Positions 45,748-57,567 of a stretch of 64,000 nt of DNA are shown here, one piece after another. The notes beneath the pieces are model-generated. The model did not search any database. It saw nothing but the letters and a program-made list of their open reading frames with translations, and had not been told where the DNA came from. Positions within the stretch are counted from its first letter, which is position 1; every line of letters begins with the position of its first letter. The position numbers and the translations under genes are program-made. Origin of the DNA: Panulirus ornatus (lineage: Eukaryota > Arthropoda > Malacostraca > Decapoda > Palinuridae); contig NC_092258.1 of assembly GCF_036320965.1 (NCBI RefSeq), positions 3,005,001 through 3,069,000 on the forward strand, written 5' to 3'.

Positions 45748-46131
45748 CTGACCACCCTTGCAACAATAGGGGGAGTGAACGAGTACCTTCAATCTCCCCA
45801 TCTCCCCCGCCCTCTCTCCCTCCCTCCCTCCCCTTCCCAGGAACCGAGAGGAGGAGGAGGAACCACCTTTGTGAGGCTAGTCATCCTCACCCCCCCGTCC
45901 AACCGGCGTCTTGTTTGCCTTCCCTCACTAGGCCTCTGGAGGCTATTTTCCCTCATCAATCGGGCCACTGGCCATCGCTCTGCCAGCCATCGAAGTCACG
46001 GGACGCAGCAGCTGCAAGAACTCTCCTTCTCTCGAAGCATGCCCGAGGCTACTTCGATGATGGGAGCCTCGTTCTTTGTGCTCCGAGAGGAGATCCTTCT
46101 ACTTTCAACCCCCTTCGGAGCACAACGGAAC

Positions 46132-46200
46132 TACGACTCTTGAGTATGACGGCCCTCTGGTCATCACACCCAAGGGTCGTGCCGTCGAACTCAAAGGGTT
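46132..46200. repeat. Fold-back repeat with 21-bp iterons, copy 4 (short)
   Basis: One left iteron (CTACGACTCTTGAGTATGAC then GG), an ~18-bp centre with GGTCATCACACC, and one inverse iteron (AAGGGTCGTGCCGTCGAACT). It is the smallest version of the family, with a near-minimal hairpin loop. Confidence 0.6.
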
Positions 46201-46630
46201 AAAGGGAGGGATGTCGGTGAAGGGCGATGTACATCAATCACCATCTCTTCTAATCCGAACTTCTACCAGTCGCCTCCTGAACCTAACTGTTCTGTCTCTT
46301 ACAAGCCGAAGACCCTTCATTTGTGAAGCTCGGGGGGCTTCTTGCCTTCCTGCTGTTCGACACCGTGCATCTCGCATGCCATTTCGAGTCTATCAGCACA
46401 CGCCATTTTCGCATGCTGGTCTCAGGGTCCTCCTTGGATAAAATCCCAGAAAGATATGGTCTTCCGCCATCCTAAAGCATCTACTGTGGTACGTACCATT
46501 AAAAAGAAAAAAAAAAAGGCTTCTTTTGGCCGCTTAGAATACTGTCATTGAAACTGAATATGATGGGAACTAAAGATCACAAAACATAACGTTTGCGAGA
46601 ATACCTTGCTATCTATACCTATCTAACACC

Positions 46631-46631
<1 letters not shown>
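46201..46631. other. Unassigned sequence
   Basis: A 121-codon open frame ends at 46441 without recognisable domains; poly-A at 46509. Nothing else. Confidence 0.4.

Positions 46632-46723
<92 letters not shown>
46632..46723. repeat. (GA)46 microsatellite
   Basis: One AA interruption near 46651. Confidence 0.97.
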
Positions 46724-46726
<3 letters not shown>

Positions 46727-46877
46727 GGTGTGGGGGGATCCCTGAGCTGGGTAATCAGCCACCCTAGTCATCATCATCCGGACCAGGGTTGCAATAATTG
46801 ATCTCCTGTTGCAAATGAACACAGACAATGGTACCAGCCTTGTTGTCCGCCTCTCTCCCGCCAGGATTATACAGGGA

Positions 46878-47080
46878 GCTGTGGTGGTGGTGGTGGTGGT
46901 GGTAGTAAGGGTGGTGGTGTGGTGGTGGTGGTGATAGTGGGTCCGGTGGTGGTGTATGATGGTAATGATAAAGATGATCGTAGCTCTCATGTAGTGAAGA
47001 CGGTAAGTGTTTGCGATGCTGCGGATTATGGTGGTGATGGCGGTGATGGAGATGGTGAAGGAGGAGATGGGACGATCGTA
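46878..47080. repeat. (GGT)n and cryptic GGTGATGG tract
   Basis: (GGT)8 at 46880-46903, then GGTGGTGGT, GATGGTAATGAT and GGTGATGGCGGTGATGGAGA. Confidence 0.9.
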
Positions 47081-47099
47081 GTGACTGTGGCTCTTCGAA

Positions 47100-48095
47100 T
47101 GAGGAATCTAACTTCACTTTTCAGCGTTGTAAAATATGGACAGCATAGGGCGCATCTCCGTGAGGAATGATGCGGAAGAAGAAAAATTCTGGAGGTTTAG
47201 GAAATTCTGATCTGGTATGTTAGCGAAGGTCCCTTCCCCATGTTATTGGTCTTGTTGGGCAGAGAACTAGCCAAATGTGAGGTGCCTGATGTAGCTCAAA
47301 TATTTGCACGTACCGAGATTTTTGTAGTGCACATATTTGCACGGCGCCTATATAGTGTCTTGACCATCCCTACGTACGACCTCCACCAAAGATAAGATGG
47401 AAAGGGTAGAAGATAAGTAAACATACAGTCTGGCTAGTGGGCAGTAAGGTAGGGTGAATAGCTACACAGAAAGATAGGTAAACAGATATTCAAGAGACAG
47501 TGTTGTCTCCCACTTTGGTATAGTGTCTCCTCTGCGAGACGTCATCAATTTGCTTTCGGATTATAATCTACGAGACATCTGTCTGTAGTTCAACGCACCA
47601 CCAGCATCACCTGCAGTGCAACACAGTCATTGAGACACGACTACTTGGAAGTAATGTCTGGAAAACTTCAAAAACGTGTGCATCAAGTTCCGTGACCAAA
47701 GGTGGAATTCTCTTCGAGTTATGAACCGGGTTCAGTTCCAGGTTAAAACCCTTATCACAACTGGCACAACTCGGGGAGTTACGAGGTTTTTCGTCATGAC
47801 ATTTAACCCCTTTTCTTACACGATGGGAAACAACTGTATAAAGGTTTCGACAGGATCTGATCTGGACTTGCCACAGTTATGACCCCAAGTTGATGTCGCT
47901 GGTTAAACTAGGGACTCCTGACGGTGGACGATGGACGACGACGCATGGACGGGAACAAATGGACGACAGCGACGGCGACGGAGTGATTCTTGTGTTCGTC
48001 GACGTACGCGGACGACGCAGCGATGCTAGGATGAGAGAACGAGTGTCCACACACATGGGTTCCTGTGTGTGCGTGTGGGGTTTAAATCTATATGG

Positions 48096-48096
<1 letters not shown>
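47100..48096. other. Unassigned sequence with a GAC-rich patch
   Basis: 47925-48030 is rich in GACGACG, GGACGACAGCGACGGCGACG and similar triplets. 47676-47882 is an open frame of 68 codons with no known domain. Nothing else. Confidence 0.45.

Positions 48097-48137
<41 letters not shown>
48097..48137. repeat. (GT)20 microsatellite
   Basis: Lies 105 bp before an (AC)18 array; the two are mutually complementary. Confidence 0.97.
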
Positions 48138-48138
<1 letters not shown>

Positions 48139-48185
48139 TGTATACATACAGAGGAGTAAAGACAAGGCACGTACTATACAAGTTT

Positions 48186-48240
48186 AAGAGACGGGGCAAC
48201 ACGATTGTATTACTTCCCTCTCGTAACACACAAATAGTAA

Positions 48241-48241
<1 letters not shown>
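48186..48241 (+). mobile_element. LINE 3' tail fragment preceding (AC)n
   Basis: Text GAGACGGGGCAACACGATTG and CTTCCCTCTCGTAACACACA then AATAGTAATC matches the LINE tails at 22773, 23950 and 26349, and like two of those runs straight into an (AC)n array. No RT sequence is visible before it. Confidence 0.6.

Positions 48242-48278
<37 letters not shown>
48242..48278. repeat. (AC)18 microsatellite at LINE tail
   Basis: Begins right after the LINE tail fragment AATAGTAATC. Confidence 0.97.
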
Positions 48279-48280
<2 letters not shown>

Positions 48281-49126
48281 CAGCAGTCTTTACGGGTGCG
48301 GGCGCCTGTGAATGACATGCGTGGCCAGAGCCCGGGATGCATGACCATGGATTTATTTACTAAAACACCAGAACAGCGACTCTGCGTGAATGACACGGAA
48401 GGGGTGCAGCCAGCCTGACATGTGTACCTCAAATGTCAAGTGTGTTATCCCTCCGTTCATATCTACCATCCGGCTCTTATTCCTCGTACACACCCTCCCC
48501 TATATTCCGCTTGTTTACATACTTCCACCCCCGTATCACACTTCGTTCGTGTCGCTAAAAGTGTGTTTCTGTTTGCGTAATTCGATCCTATGACGTTTCG
48601 TTCACATCTCTTACAGACTGTTTTTGTTTACGTATTTCGACCTCGTCAAGCTTCATTCATATCTCTTATAGTGTGTCTTTATTTATTACGATCCTATCAT
48701 ACGTCGATTGTATTTTTATTATTTTCTTGCTCCGCTCATGTCTCTAATAGTATGTTTTTGTTTACACATCACGTCTTGTTCTAGTCTCTTAATGGCACTT
48801 TTTCCAGTTTGTTTTATACACTCTAACACCGCTAACATTCTTTACAGGAGGTCAACAGACTCCAGTTTCTGTTAAACGTCTTTCACACCTCCCACACAGA
48901 CCATCCACCTCTCTGTTCGTATCCGCCAGGCTTCATCTAGGCGTTCTCCTGCCTTGTCCCACAGCCCTAGCAACATTCCCTCGCCCACCATTCACATCCT
49001 CGAAAACCTCTCTCTTCCAGCATTCACGCCCACAATCTTCCTTTTTATTATTCTTTTTTTTTCTTCTTTTCCTCGTTCGCATTTCCCGGCATCCACCCCT
49101 TGCACTCTCGTTCCCATCTCCGGCAG

Positions 49127-49128
<2 letters not shown>
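48279..49128. other. Unassigned T/C-rich sequence with faint repeat
   Basis: CTTCGTTC(G/A)(T/C)(G/A)TC and TCTTA(T/C)AG(A/T)(C/G)TGT with TTTTTGTTTAC recur at about 48540, 48597, 48650 and 48735, suggesting a ~60-70-bp degenerate repeat. An acceptor-like CTTTACAG| at 48847 lacks a matching donor. Confidence 0.4.

Positions 49129-49166
<38 letters not shown>
49129..49166. repeat. (GT)19 microsatellite
   Basis: Uninterrupted. Confidence 0.96.
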
Positions 49167-49167
<1 letters not shown>

Positions 49168-49429
49168 GAGGGGGGGGAGGGGCTTTATGGTGCATGGCTC
49201 TCACCCACAGCGCTCAACTGGCGTGAGTTTTGAGCGGCCTGGGACGGATACTATTGAGCCGAGATTGGAACAAATTGATCTATTAATTGTGACAATATGC
49301 GAGAACAGTGATACCAGCTTCCACATGGTTCCAGTTGAGCCTTGTTGGTTCGCAAATTGGTATGACTGACGGTGAGAGACATTTATTTTTTCCTCTATTT
49401 CAGGGCGAGTGGTGAGGTGTGATGACGAA

Positions 49430-49705
49430 TAGGTGTTGTGGACGGGGTTAGGAGTGGCACGGGGAGGGTATGGCTAGGCTCACGGAGAGCAGGGAGGATG
49501 TGGGAGGATTTCAGGATGAGCTGACGAGGGCAGAATAAATGGGGAATGGGGAGGATATGGATAGATTTATGGGGAGTGGTGGAATGTGGATAGATATATA
49601 AAGCGCGGGGAAGACTTAAGATACAGTCATAGGAGTGGGATAGGTCGTGGATAGCTTGAGGGTAATGGGGAGGACATGGATGTTCACGGGGAATAGAGTT
49701 GGAGG
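49430..49705. repeat. Degenerate G-rich minisatellite, GGGGAATGGGGAGGATATGG
   Basis: Recurring GGGGAGGA(T/C)ATGGAT and GGAATGGGGAGG blocks lie roughly every 35-45 bp. No gene is seen. Confidence 0.5.
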
Positions 49706-50059
49706 CAGGGGTGTTCAGGGTTGCATACGATACACAAAAAATATCATTCCAGTATCATATGGAAGTATGAGGCCAGCTTGGTCCAGGTACCCAGGGACGT
49801 ACAGCAGATCCTGGTGGTAACACGTTTGTTCGGTTGGAATGAAGGTTCTCTGCCTTAGTATTATGAACGAAATTTTGTGTTTTTTGTTCTTTCACAACAG
49901 TGGTAGCATCTTTCAGGGCGTACACGCCATCTCTTGATAGACAGCGATTCATAATGGGGGATTACCATCATCTATTCGATGAACTGTGGCGGTGAGTACA
50001 TTAATCTGTACGATGAATGACAATGGTGAGTAGATTCATCAAACACACTGGCGAGTAAG

Positions 50060-50485
50060 CACAACAGAAATAACAACAGTCGCTACAGGAGCATAAGCGA
50101 CAGCAGCAGTAACAGTAACAGACAAACAGTGGTGGCGGTGGTAGTAACAGTAACAGCACTGGAAGTAGCAGGAGCAGTAGCAACAATAACACCAGCAATA
50201 AAACGAGCACAGTAGTAGCAGAAGTAGTGGGAGTAGGAGCAGTAATTGTAGTAGTTGTAGTACGAGTAGAAGTAGAGGTAGCAGTGGAAGTAGTAGTAGC
50301 AACTGTGTGAGAAAATGCAATTATAACACTTGCAGTAACAGCACAATAGTAGTACTAGTGATAATGGTAGTTGCAGTAACAGTAGTAGTAGTAGTAATAG
50401 TAGTAGTAATAGTGGTAATTGCAGTGGCAGTGGTAACTAATGTAGCAAAACTAGCACTAGCACTAGTAATAGCCCCTACAGAGGA
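50060..50485. repeat. Cryptically simple (GTA/GCA)-rich tract
   Basis: Intermixed AGTAGTAGT, AGTAACAGT, AGCAGTAG and GCAGTGG triplets run over more than 400 bp. Long compositionally odd frames on both strands (poly-Leu/Tyr/Val) result from it. Confidence 0.8.
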
Positions 50486-51650
50486 AACAGGGTGGGCGTG
50501 TGTCCTCAGGAAAAGAAACGAAAAAAAAAAAAACACCCACCGAGGCGTCCTAACATGAATAAGATATAAAATAAACCCATAAAAAAGGAAGGGTGTGTGT
50601 GTGGGGGGGGGAGGAGGGAAGTGGGGGGGAGGAGGAACTTACAGCGTTGCCAGCCGTATAATTGCCGGATTTTTTTCCCCCCCTCCCTGACCCGGGGTGT
50701 AGGACTTTGCTTATCTTGGCCGTATTTCACGCCACGTGTCCCAGCCGAGTCATTCTGGCTGGTCGCCGCTGATGGGTCGTTGGGCGCGACTAACGAGCTT
50801 GTTCCCTTTTGTCTTAGGTTCGTGGACGGGCAGAGAGAGAGAGAGTCTTAGGGGGGTCGCCAACGAGACGGGCGACCCCAGAGTCTTAGAGAGAGACAGA
50901 GAGCGAGAGAGGGAGAGGGGAGGGACCTCCAAGAGAGGCCTTACACAAGCTAGGAATTGTGGCAGGACTTGGGCGGCGATAGGTTACGGTGAAATGGATG
51001 GAAGTAGTCCCCCCTTCTCCTCCTCCTCCTGCTGGTGGAGAAGGAGGACCCCCACCCCTAGCGGTGGACGAGAGTGGATGACATGCGCGAAACCTTGTGG
51101 GAAGAAGAGGAGGAGGAGGAGGAGGAGGAGGCGCCGCGTCGGGCGGTGAAAGATGGCAAGGCTGTCCCAAAACAGCCATTACCAAAATTGCCGGGTCGAG
51201 GCAGAGAGCACCGCCCCCCCGGTTCCTGTAATGAAGAATTATAAGGGCGCCGACCAGCCAGGTTTTAAAGCAGCTCCGCGAGAGAGAGAGAAAAAAAAAT
51301 TAGATCTGAATTTATGCTTTTGACGAGGGAGCGGGCTTAGGGGAGGAGGAGGAAGAGGAGGAGAGGAGGAAGATGAAGACCAGGAGGAGGAGGAGGAGGG
51401 TTTGGGGGAGGTCAAAGTCATTCTCTTTTTTCCTTCTCCTTTTATGAATCGTGTCAATGGAATGCTACTGAAATGGGAGTTCAATTTCGGCAAAAAATAA
51501 TGGAAAGGGACATCATGTCCTCCTCCTTCTTCTTCTTCTTCTCCTCCACTCAAAAGCGACACAGTTCCCGGTTAAGAATGTGACTTCCGAGGTAATTCCC
51601 GGATTGAAAAATGCCGTCCATTTAAGAGATTAGAGAGCTGGCGGGCGTGG

Positions 51651-51660
<10 letters not shown>
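50486..51660. other. Unassigned, purine-rich patches
   Basis: A13 run at 50520, G-rich 50598-50633, (GGA)8 at 51106-51130, GGA-rich 51340-51400, CTT run 51527-51545. The 137-codon plus frame (50736-51149) is Arg/Ser/Gly-biased and not supported. Confidence 0.45.

Positions 51661-51707
<47 letters not shown>
51661..51707. repeat. (GT)23 microsatellite
   Basis: Preceded by GTGCGTGTGC. Confidence 0.97.
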
Positions 51708-52267
<560 letters not shown>

Positions 52268-52622
52268 TTATCAACATTAAGTCATTATCCCGGTATGACA
52301 TACGTGTATGACTTTTCTGCTGAAGACCCACCAAATTTATGAACAAAAGATAAAGGAAAACATTAAAAGCCGATTTAACAAAGGAAAAATCACTGAACAA
52401 GTTACAGAAGTATTGTATAGAGAGGATCAGAACGAGAGGGAACATGGATGAGAAGAGGAAAAATAACCACAGGAGAGCCAGAGGCAGAACGAAAGGACTT
52501 GCCAAGAGAACAGTAGAACAGGGGAAGGAAACTGCGTTATCCTTTTTCCCCCCAACACAACAACAACAACAAGATCAAGTCCCTACCGACAACAACACCA
52601 ACATGAAAACAACAACGTGGTC

Positions 52623-52780
52623 ATCAACTCGACCTGCACGAAGGTGTTACCCACGATCGACTCCTATCAACTCGTTCTGCACGACGGTGTAACCTACCAT
52701 CGACCCCCATCAACTCGTCCTGCACGCTGGCACTACTCATGATCGACCTCATCATCTCGTCCTCAGCGCAGGTGCTCCAT
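52623..52780. repeat. 43-bp minisatellite, ~3.5 units
   Basis: ATCAACTCG(A/T)(C/T)CTGCACGA + (A/C)GGTGT(T/A)ACC and ATCGAC(T/C)CC repeats at 43-bp spacing (52623, 52666, 52709, then diverged). Confidence 0.82.
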
Positions 52781-53099
52781 TAAACAGAAGGGCTGAAGGC
52801 CGAGCCCAATGAGTCCCCTTCATCTGGGAGAGAATCGCCCATTTTCAGTGCCACACACTCACCACCCTATCACATCTTCCAACACCACGTCTCCACGATA
52901 CTCACAAAGTCTTACACACCCCCACCTGCCACCAATAGGCACTCCTGAAAACCCGCTCCACAGCCGTCTTGTCTTTTCCTTGCGTCAAGGAGGCAACAGA
53001 GAGAGCTGCGTGACCTAGGCAGGTGGTGTTGCTCCAGTGTCCCCTTAAAGATCCATCCCTTCGCTGTGTCCCCCGTGGGATATGCAGCAGGAGGAAGTA

Positions 53100-53126
53100 G
53101 AGGAGGAGGAGGAGGAGGAGGAAGTT
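53100..53126. repeat. (GGA)8 microsatellite
   Basis: Short GGA array. Confidence 0.93.
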
Positions 53127-53236
53127 ATAAGACTCTTCATCTCTCGCCCGTGGTCTTCACGTTTATAAGGCTAGCTCCCAGAGGGACATCTTCCCCTCTG
53201 CTCCTCTCTTGCATGAAGCGGGTTGACAATATACAT

Positions 53237-53239
<3 letters not shown>

Positions 53240-53295
<56 letters not shown>
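53240..53295. repeat. (AC)27 microsatellite
   Basis: Uninterrupted. Confidence 0.97.
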
Positions 53296-53298
<3 letters not shown>

Positions 53299-53639
53299 CC
53301 TTCCTTTTACTCATCTCACTTCCTCATTGAGGGTCTCGATGACCGGCGACCCCTTCCCTCAAACAAGACCTTTCCCAAGATACTATAAGCCTCCACTTCA
53401 CCCTTTTCCCCTCAGCAAACTACTTCGATAACCTTCCCCCTTCTGGTTCAAGCCGCAATAAAGAGTCCCCATGGCTCTGTCTTGTACTTGTTCATGTCTT
53501 TGGTGCCATGGGCGAAGGGTGGTGTGATGATGGTGATGGTGGTGGAGATGGGAGTGAGGTGATAGACAAGCCAACCACCTTCCAGGTAATGAGGGACCTG
53601 ATGGCTCCGTACTCTGCAGGCTATATGCTAAATGTCTCC

Positions 53640-53755
53640 TACCACCACCACCACCACCATCACCAACACCGGTACCACACCACCACCTCCACACCACCAC
53701 AACCATCACCACCATCACACCACCACCACCAGCACCACCATCACCACCAGCAGAT
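53640..53755. repeat. (CAC)n cryptic tract
   Basis: CCACCACCACCACCACCATC, then mixed CAC/CAT/CAG triplets. Confidence 0.9.
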
Positions 53756-54080
53756 ATAGAAAGCAGAACCGTCGATCGAGGTGGGGGAGGAGGACACGTT
53801 TACTGAAGGTTGAGGAAGATGGAAGAGGAGGAGGAGGAGGAGGAGGATAAAAGAGAAAAAAGTGAAGAGAGAACGAAGGAAACATATCAACAAATGATAT
53901 AAAGAACAATAAAATGTAAAGAAAGCGATTGGGAAGTAGAGATATGAAAAATAAAAACAAATTGAGCACAAGAAGATAAATAAAGACAATAAGATGAAGA
54001 AAAACTATGAGGCGAAGATGAAAACGAAGAGAAAAAAAAATATACGACAAAAGAGGAAGAAAAAAACGAGACTATACATG

Positions 54081-54083
<3 letters not shown>
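53756..54083. other. A/GA-rich unassigned sequence
   Basis: (GGA)7 at 53823-53847 then A-rich DNA. Lys/Arg-rich frames are composition products. Confidence 0.5.

Positions 54084-54152
<69 letters not shown>
54084..54152. repeat. (GA)34 microsatellite
   Basis: Uninterrupted; preceded by an A-rich stretch 53850-54070. Confidence 0.97.
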
Positions 54153-54155
<3 letters not shown>

Positions 54156-54481
54156 ATACATCAGAACGCGGAAAAAGAAATTAGATATGGAAATAATTTT
54201 GAGAAGGAGGTGCACAATGTGATTTTATAGGCAATCAATTTAATATCCTGAACCATAAAATTGGTCCCCCTTCTGGACCCAGGCGGATTTCAGTTACAGA
54301 AAGCCTCATATTTCATCCTAAATTCCGGAAGTCACAACAACCGCAGCCTCTCATGCGACGCTGCAGATCCATAACACCACAACGCACGCAAAACCCAGAT
54401 ACGAATCTCGAATCGGAACCCAGGAAACGCAAGGAAGAGACTTAAAAAAAAATCGCCGAAAAAGACAAAAAACTTTGTAGC

Positions 54482-54635
<154 letters not shown>

Positions 54636-54897
54636 CAGAGAGAGGGAGGGAGGTCCCCGTGTGTATGGCGGGAGTTGGCATCTCTGGATCGACATAGGAG
54701 AGGCAGGCCCAGGAGTCTCGTCAGGTCTTTTATTATCCATGGGGGGCAGTGCTCCCCTCGGCTCCTCCGTTTATGGCCCTGCGCTCACAAATATCACACA
54801 TAAAGACGAGGTGGGGGTTGGAAGGGGGGAAGTGTAGGGGGGGGTGACTCATGGCTGGTCCTCGCTTTACCCGACCAGTCTAGACTATCTTCAGGGG

Positions 54898-55128
54898 ACG
54901 AGTTCGATGATCTGGTCACTACGCGAAAGTTCGAAGTCCAGACCAGCAAGAGCACAGAGTTCCATGTCCTGACCAGCAAGACCCTGAGTTCGATGTTTAG
55001 ACCAGCAAGACTCAAGAGTTCGATGTCCAGACCAGTAAGACCCCGAGTTCGATGTCCCGACCAGTAAGACCCCGAGTCCGATGTCTAGACCAGCAAGACT
55101 CGAGTTCGATGTCCTGACCAGTAAGACC
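54898..55128. repeat. ~29-bp minisatellite, 8 units
   Basis: AGTTCGATGTCC(A/C/T)GACCAG + (C/T)AAGACCC(C)G, eight units of 27-31 bp with small indels. The most regular are at 55015-55075. Confidence 0.9.
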
Positions 55129-55799
55129 TCTACCCTTATTTACCTTTATATGTAGAGGGAACTCAAGGAATTCTCTAGGATGAAGGGGGCAAATAAGCCC
55201 CCCTCCCCCTACCCTTTCAGAGGCAGCGGTGGGTTACTACCACGTCGGAGGATACGTGGAGGGATCGTGGGAGGAGGGGGAGGAGGAGGAGGAAGAAGGA
55301 GAAGAGGAGGAGTAGAAGAAGTTAGGCGAGGAAGTCACTACGGCCGAGACCCGCTTTATTTTATGACCCAATCTGAATATCCCACCGACATAACTCGACC
55401 TTTTGTTTCACGTGCCAGGAATTTTGACTGCGAGTTACGTAAAGACGAGAACACATTCCCGGCTCCTGCAGGAGGCGTCTCCGGCTGCCTCACAAGGCTC
55501 CAGCCGTACTCACACACCCCAAATTTATAACTAAACCACAAAACATTATTCGCCATGATAAATTTCCCCAAGACTTTCGTTCACCGCCGCCACTCGCAGG
55601 GACGAAAAATATAAAAATATTGTTGTATGACACTGACACAGGTAGAGTACCGACAATCCTTTAAATGGTGGAAAAAAAATTATATATATATATATGGCTA
55701 AGCCTCAGAAATTATTGGACTAGAGGGGCGGTGATCCCGCCACCGGAGACGAGGAAATTACACGAAACGGGGGGAAACACAGGCCACAAGGAAACGTAT
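55129..55799. other. Unassigned sequence with one odd open frame
   Basis: The plus frame 55180-55530 ends with a compositionally ordinary stretch (HYGRDPLYFMTQSEYPTDIT ... NFDCELRKDENTFPAPAGGV) after an acceptor-like TTTCACGTGCCAG| at 55419. No domain recognised, and no donor before the stop at 55528. (GGA)6 at 55276-55292. Confidence 0.3.
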
Positions 55800-56062
55800 A
55801 GTGAGGAGGTCGGTGACGGGCGGCGGCTGGGCGGGCGTGGGTGGGGAGGGGGCGACTGAGAGGTGGTGAGCGTGAGGCAGAAGGTGGTGAGTGGGCGGCC
55901 AAGGGTGGGGAATGGGCGGATGAGGGTGTGAAGATAGGTGGTTCGAGTGAGCGTGCGAGCAGGGGAGGAGAGTGACGGCCAAGGTTGGGGTGGGGGTGTA
56001 TGTGTGGGCTCAGGGTGGCGAATGGGTGGGCGTGGGTGGTAAAAGGGCGGACGAAGGGCGTG
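55800..56062. repeat. Degenerate G-rich repeat, GGTGGGGAATGGGCGGA
   Basis: Blocks GGGTGGGGAATGGGCGGATG, GGTGGTGAGTGGGCGG and GGGTGGCGAATGGGTGGGCG recur about every 35-60 bp. The minus-strand Pro/His/Ser-rich frames across it are products of this composition. Confidence 0.6.
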
Positions 56063-57208
56063 CATCAAACTACTTCAGTCACTGGTCACAGCAGAGAGAA
56101 CGGTGACCGGTGGATAAAGAAAGATGGATGTGAGGTTGAGGTCAGCCGATGTTAAAGCAGGGATGAGCAGGTGGCAAGGAGATGGGGTAGGTAAACAGAC
56201 AGCATGAGACGTGGGGTGTGGAGGAAGGACAGGCTAAGACCGATGACTGTGGTTAACGATCGAGGGGAGGCGGCTGAACAGTCTAGGTACGATGGAACAC
56301 TACCACAACCCGGAGGTTGGGCTAGGACGCAGAGGGCCTCTCCGACCACGGAGTAATGACGTCATCAACGACGTCATCGACAACGTCATCAATGCCATCC
56401 CGTCTGGAACACATCACATGATGGGGGGACAACAGCTGTACAGGTCCAAAAAGGGATGCTCACGAACCTTATCAATTTAGGTCCGAAAATCACCTTCAGA
56501 CCTGTGATTTTTACACCCTGGGACCCTAAAGTAATGATACCTTTATGATCACTTAACTGATCCCGATAACTTAAGGGTTTTCTGTATATTCTGTTACTAT
56601 ACCCATAGTCTGCTACACCCTGCATTTAGGTGTCTTTCCTCATGAAATCATTTATGTCGGTGTGTATTCTGTGTGTCATACACATTACATAATGGATGTA
56701 CCCCGAACCTCCTCTTTATCAATATGATTGCCAGTATATTTGTATACCGTACAAATTGTATACGTTATACTCTGACCTGAATTTGTATTGTTAATAAAGT
56801 TAGCACGTTCTGCACATTACCAATTTTGTATATGAATGTAATTTGATACTCTGCGTGTATGCATTTTGTGTTTAAAGGCACTCTGGCCCTAATTGGTATC
56901 ATGTACATGGCATTTACCCACTGTTCCGCCTTTTTTTTCAAGGGGATGAACACACTCTGGGTCCCTGGACCCACCTGTCACCCTCATATATAACCCCTGC
57001 GTCTCCCCTGAGATTCATCCCTTTTATACAATCATCACAAAAACACCTTCTGAATGGACGTATACCTGAACAAAGAAAACATCGCATAGTTATCCGTGGC
57101 TGGGCTGCATATAGACAGCACCAGGGGGGAGGAACAGGTCAGTCCTACAACCTCGGCCACGATGTAGAGCACAATCACCGATAAGGGGAGTTATTTGGGG
57201 GTACTTAC
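56063..57208 (-). other. Downstream intron of the zinc-finger gene (proximal part)
   Basis: Reading from the donor at 57208 downwards, no further C2H2 motif or linker is readable. A small repeat GACGTCATC(A/G)AC(G/A)ACGTCAT occurs at 56356-56390 (GACGTCATCAACGACGTCAT). The rest is AT-rich and unremarkable. Confidence 0.5.
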
Positions 57209-57431
57209 CCGTGTGGAGCCGCGTGTGTTGCTGCACGTGAGAGAGCTGCTTGAAGCGTCGGTCGCAGTAAGAACATTTGTATGGCTTCTCACCAGTGTGG
57301 ACCCTGATGTGCTGCACCAGCTGGTGGTTGGAGGAGAAGGACTTTAGGCACTGCTGGCACTGGTGGGGCTTCACCTCGCTCCGGTGAGTATCCCGGTTGT
57401 GCATCTGCATGGCAGACTTGTGCATGAAGAT
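57209..57431 (-). CDS. Internal exon of a C2H2 zinc-finger protein (partial gene)
   Basis: Seen: a 223-bp open segment, read on the minus strand, flanked by an acceptor (branch-like CCTAAC, then CCGTTGCAG, just above 57431) and a donor (G|GTAAGTAC, intron from 57208 downward). It enters in phase 0 and leaves in phase 1, and encodes 74 residues plus one base. Residues 2-16 are the helix half of a finger (F, then H11 and H16 in HNRDTH) whose cysteines must lie on the upstream exon. Finger A: C25, C28, H41, H45. Finger B: C53, C56, H69, H73. Both are C-X2-C-X12-H-X3-H and are joined by the canonical linker TGEKPY; the exon ends inside the next linker (HTG). Known: such tandem fingers bind DNA in nuclear transcription factors. 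Inferred: the helix text QLSHVQQHTRLHTG recalls the rotund/squeeze/LIN-29/ZNF362-384 group, from memory only, so no symbol is given. The longer open frame to 57090-57494 includes intron sequence. The 39-bp satellite lies in its upstream intron. Confidence 0.93.
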
Positions 57432-57567
57432 CTGCAACGGATAGGATCGCGTTAGGACCACAGATACACCCGTCGACAGAATCAGGCTAAGCAAGCAAAA
57501 AAAATAAAGTATACTTAAGGCAACACAAATTAATGAGAAGACTTTCTAAGAGACGAGACAAGTACAA

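Noticed and set aside
49385..49440. Strong acceptor-like CCTCTATTTCAG at 49392-49403
   Set aside because: No open frame with a donor follows; downstream is a G-rich repeat.
50800..50900. Acceptor-like CCCTTTTGTCTTAG with open frame (50736-51149)
   Set aside because: The following frame is Arg-Glu from GA repeats and Arg-rich from GGA; no domain.
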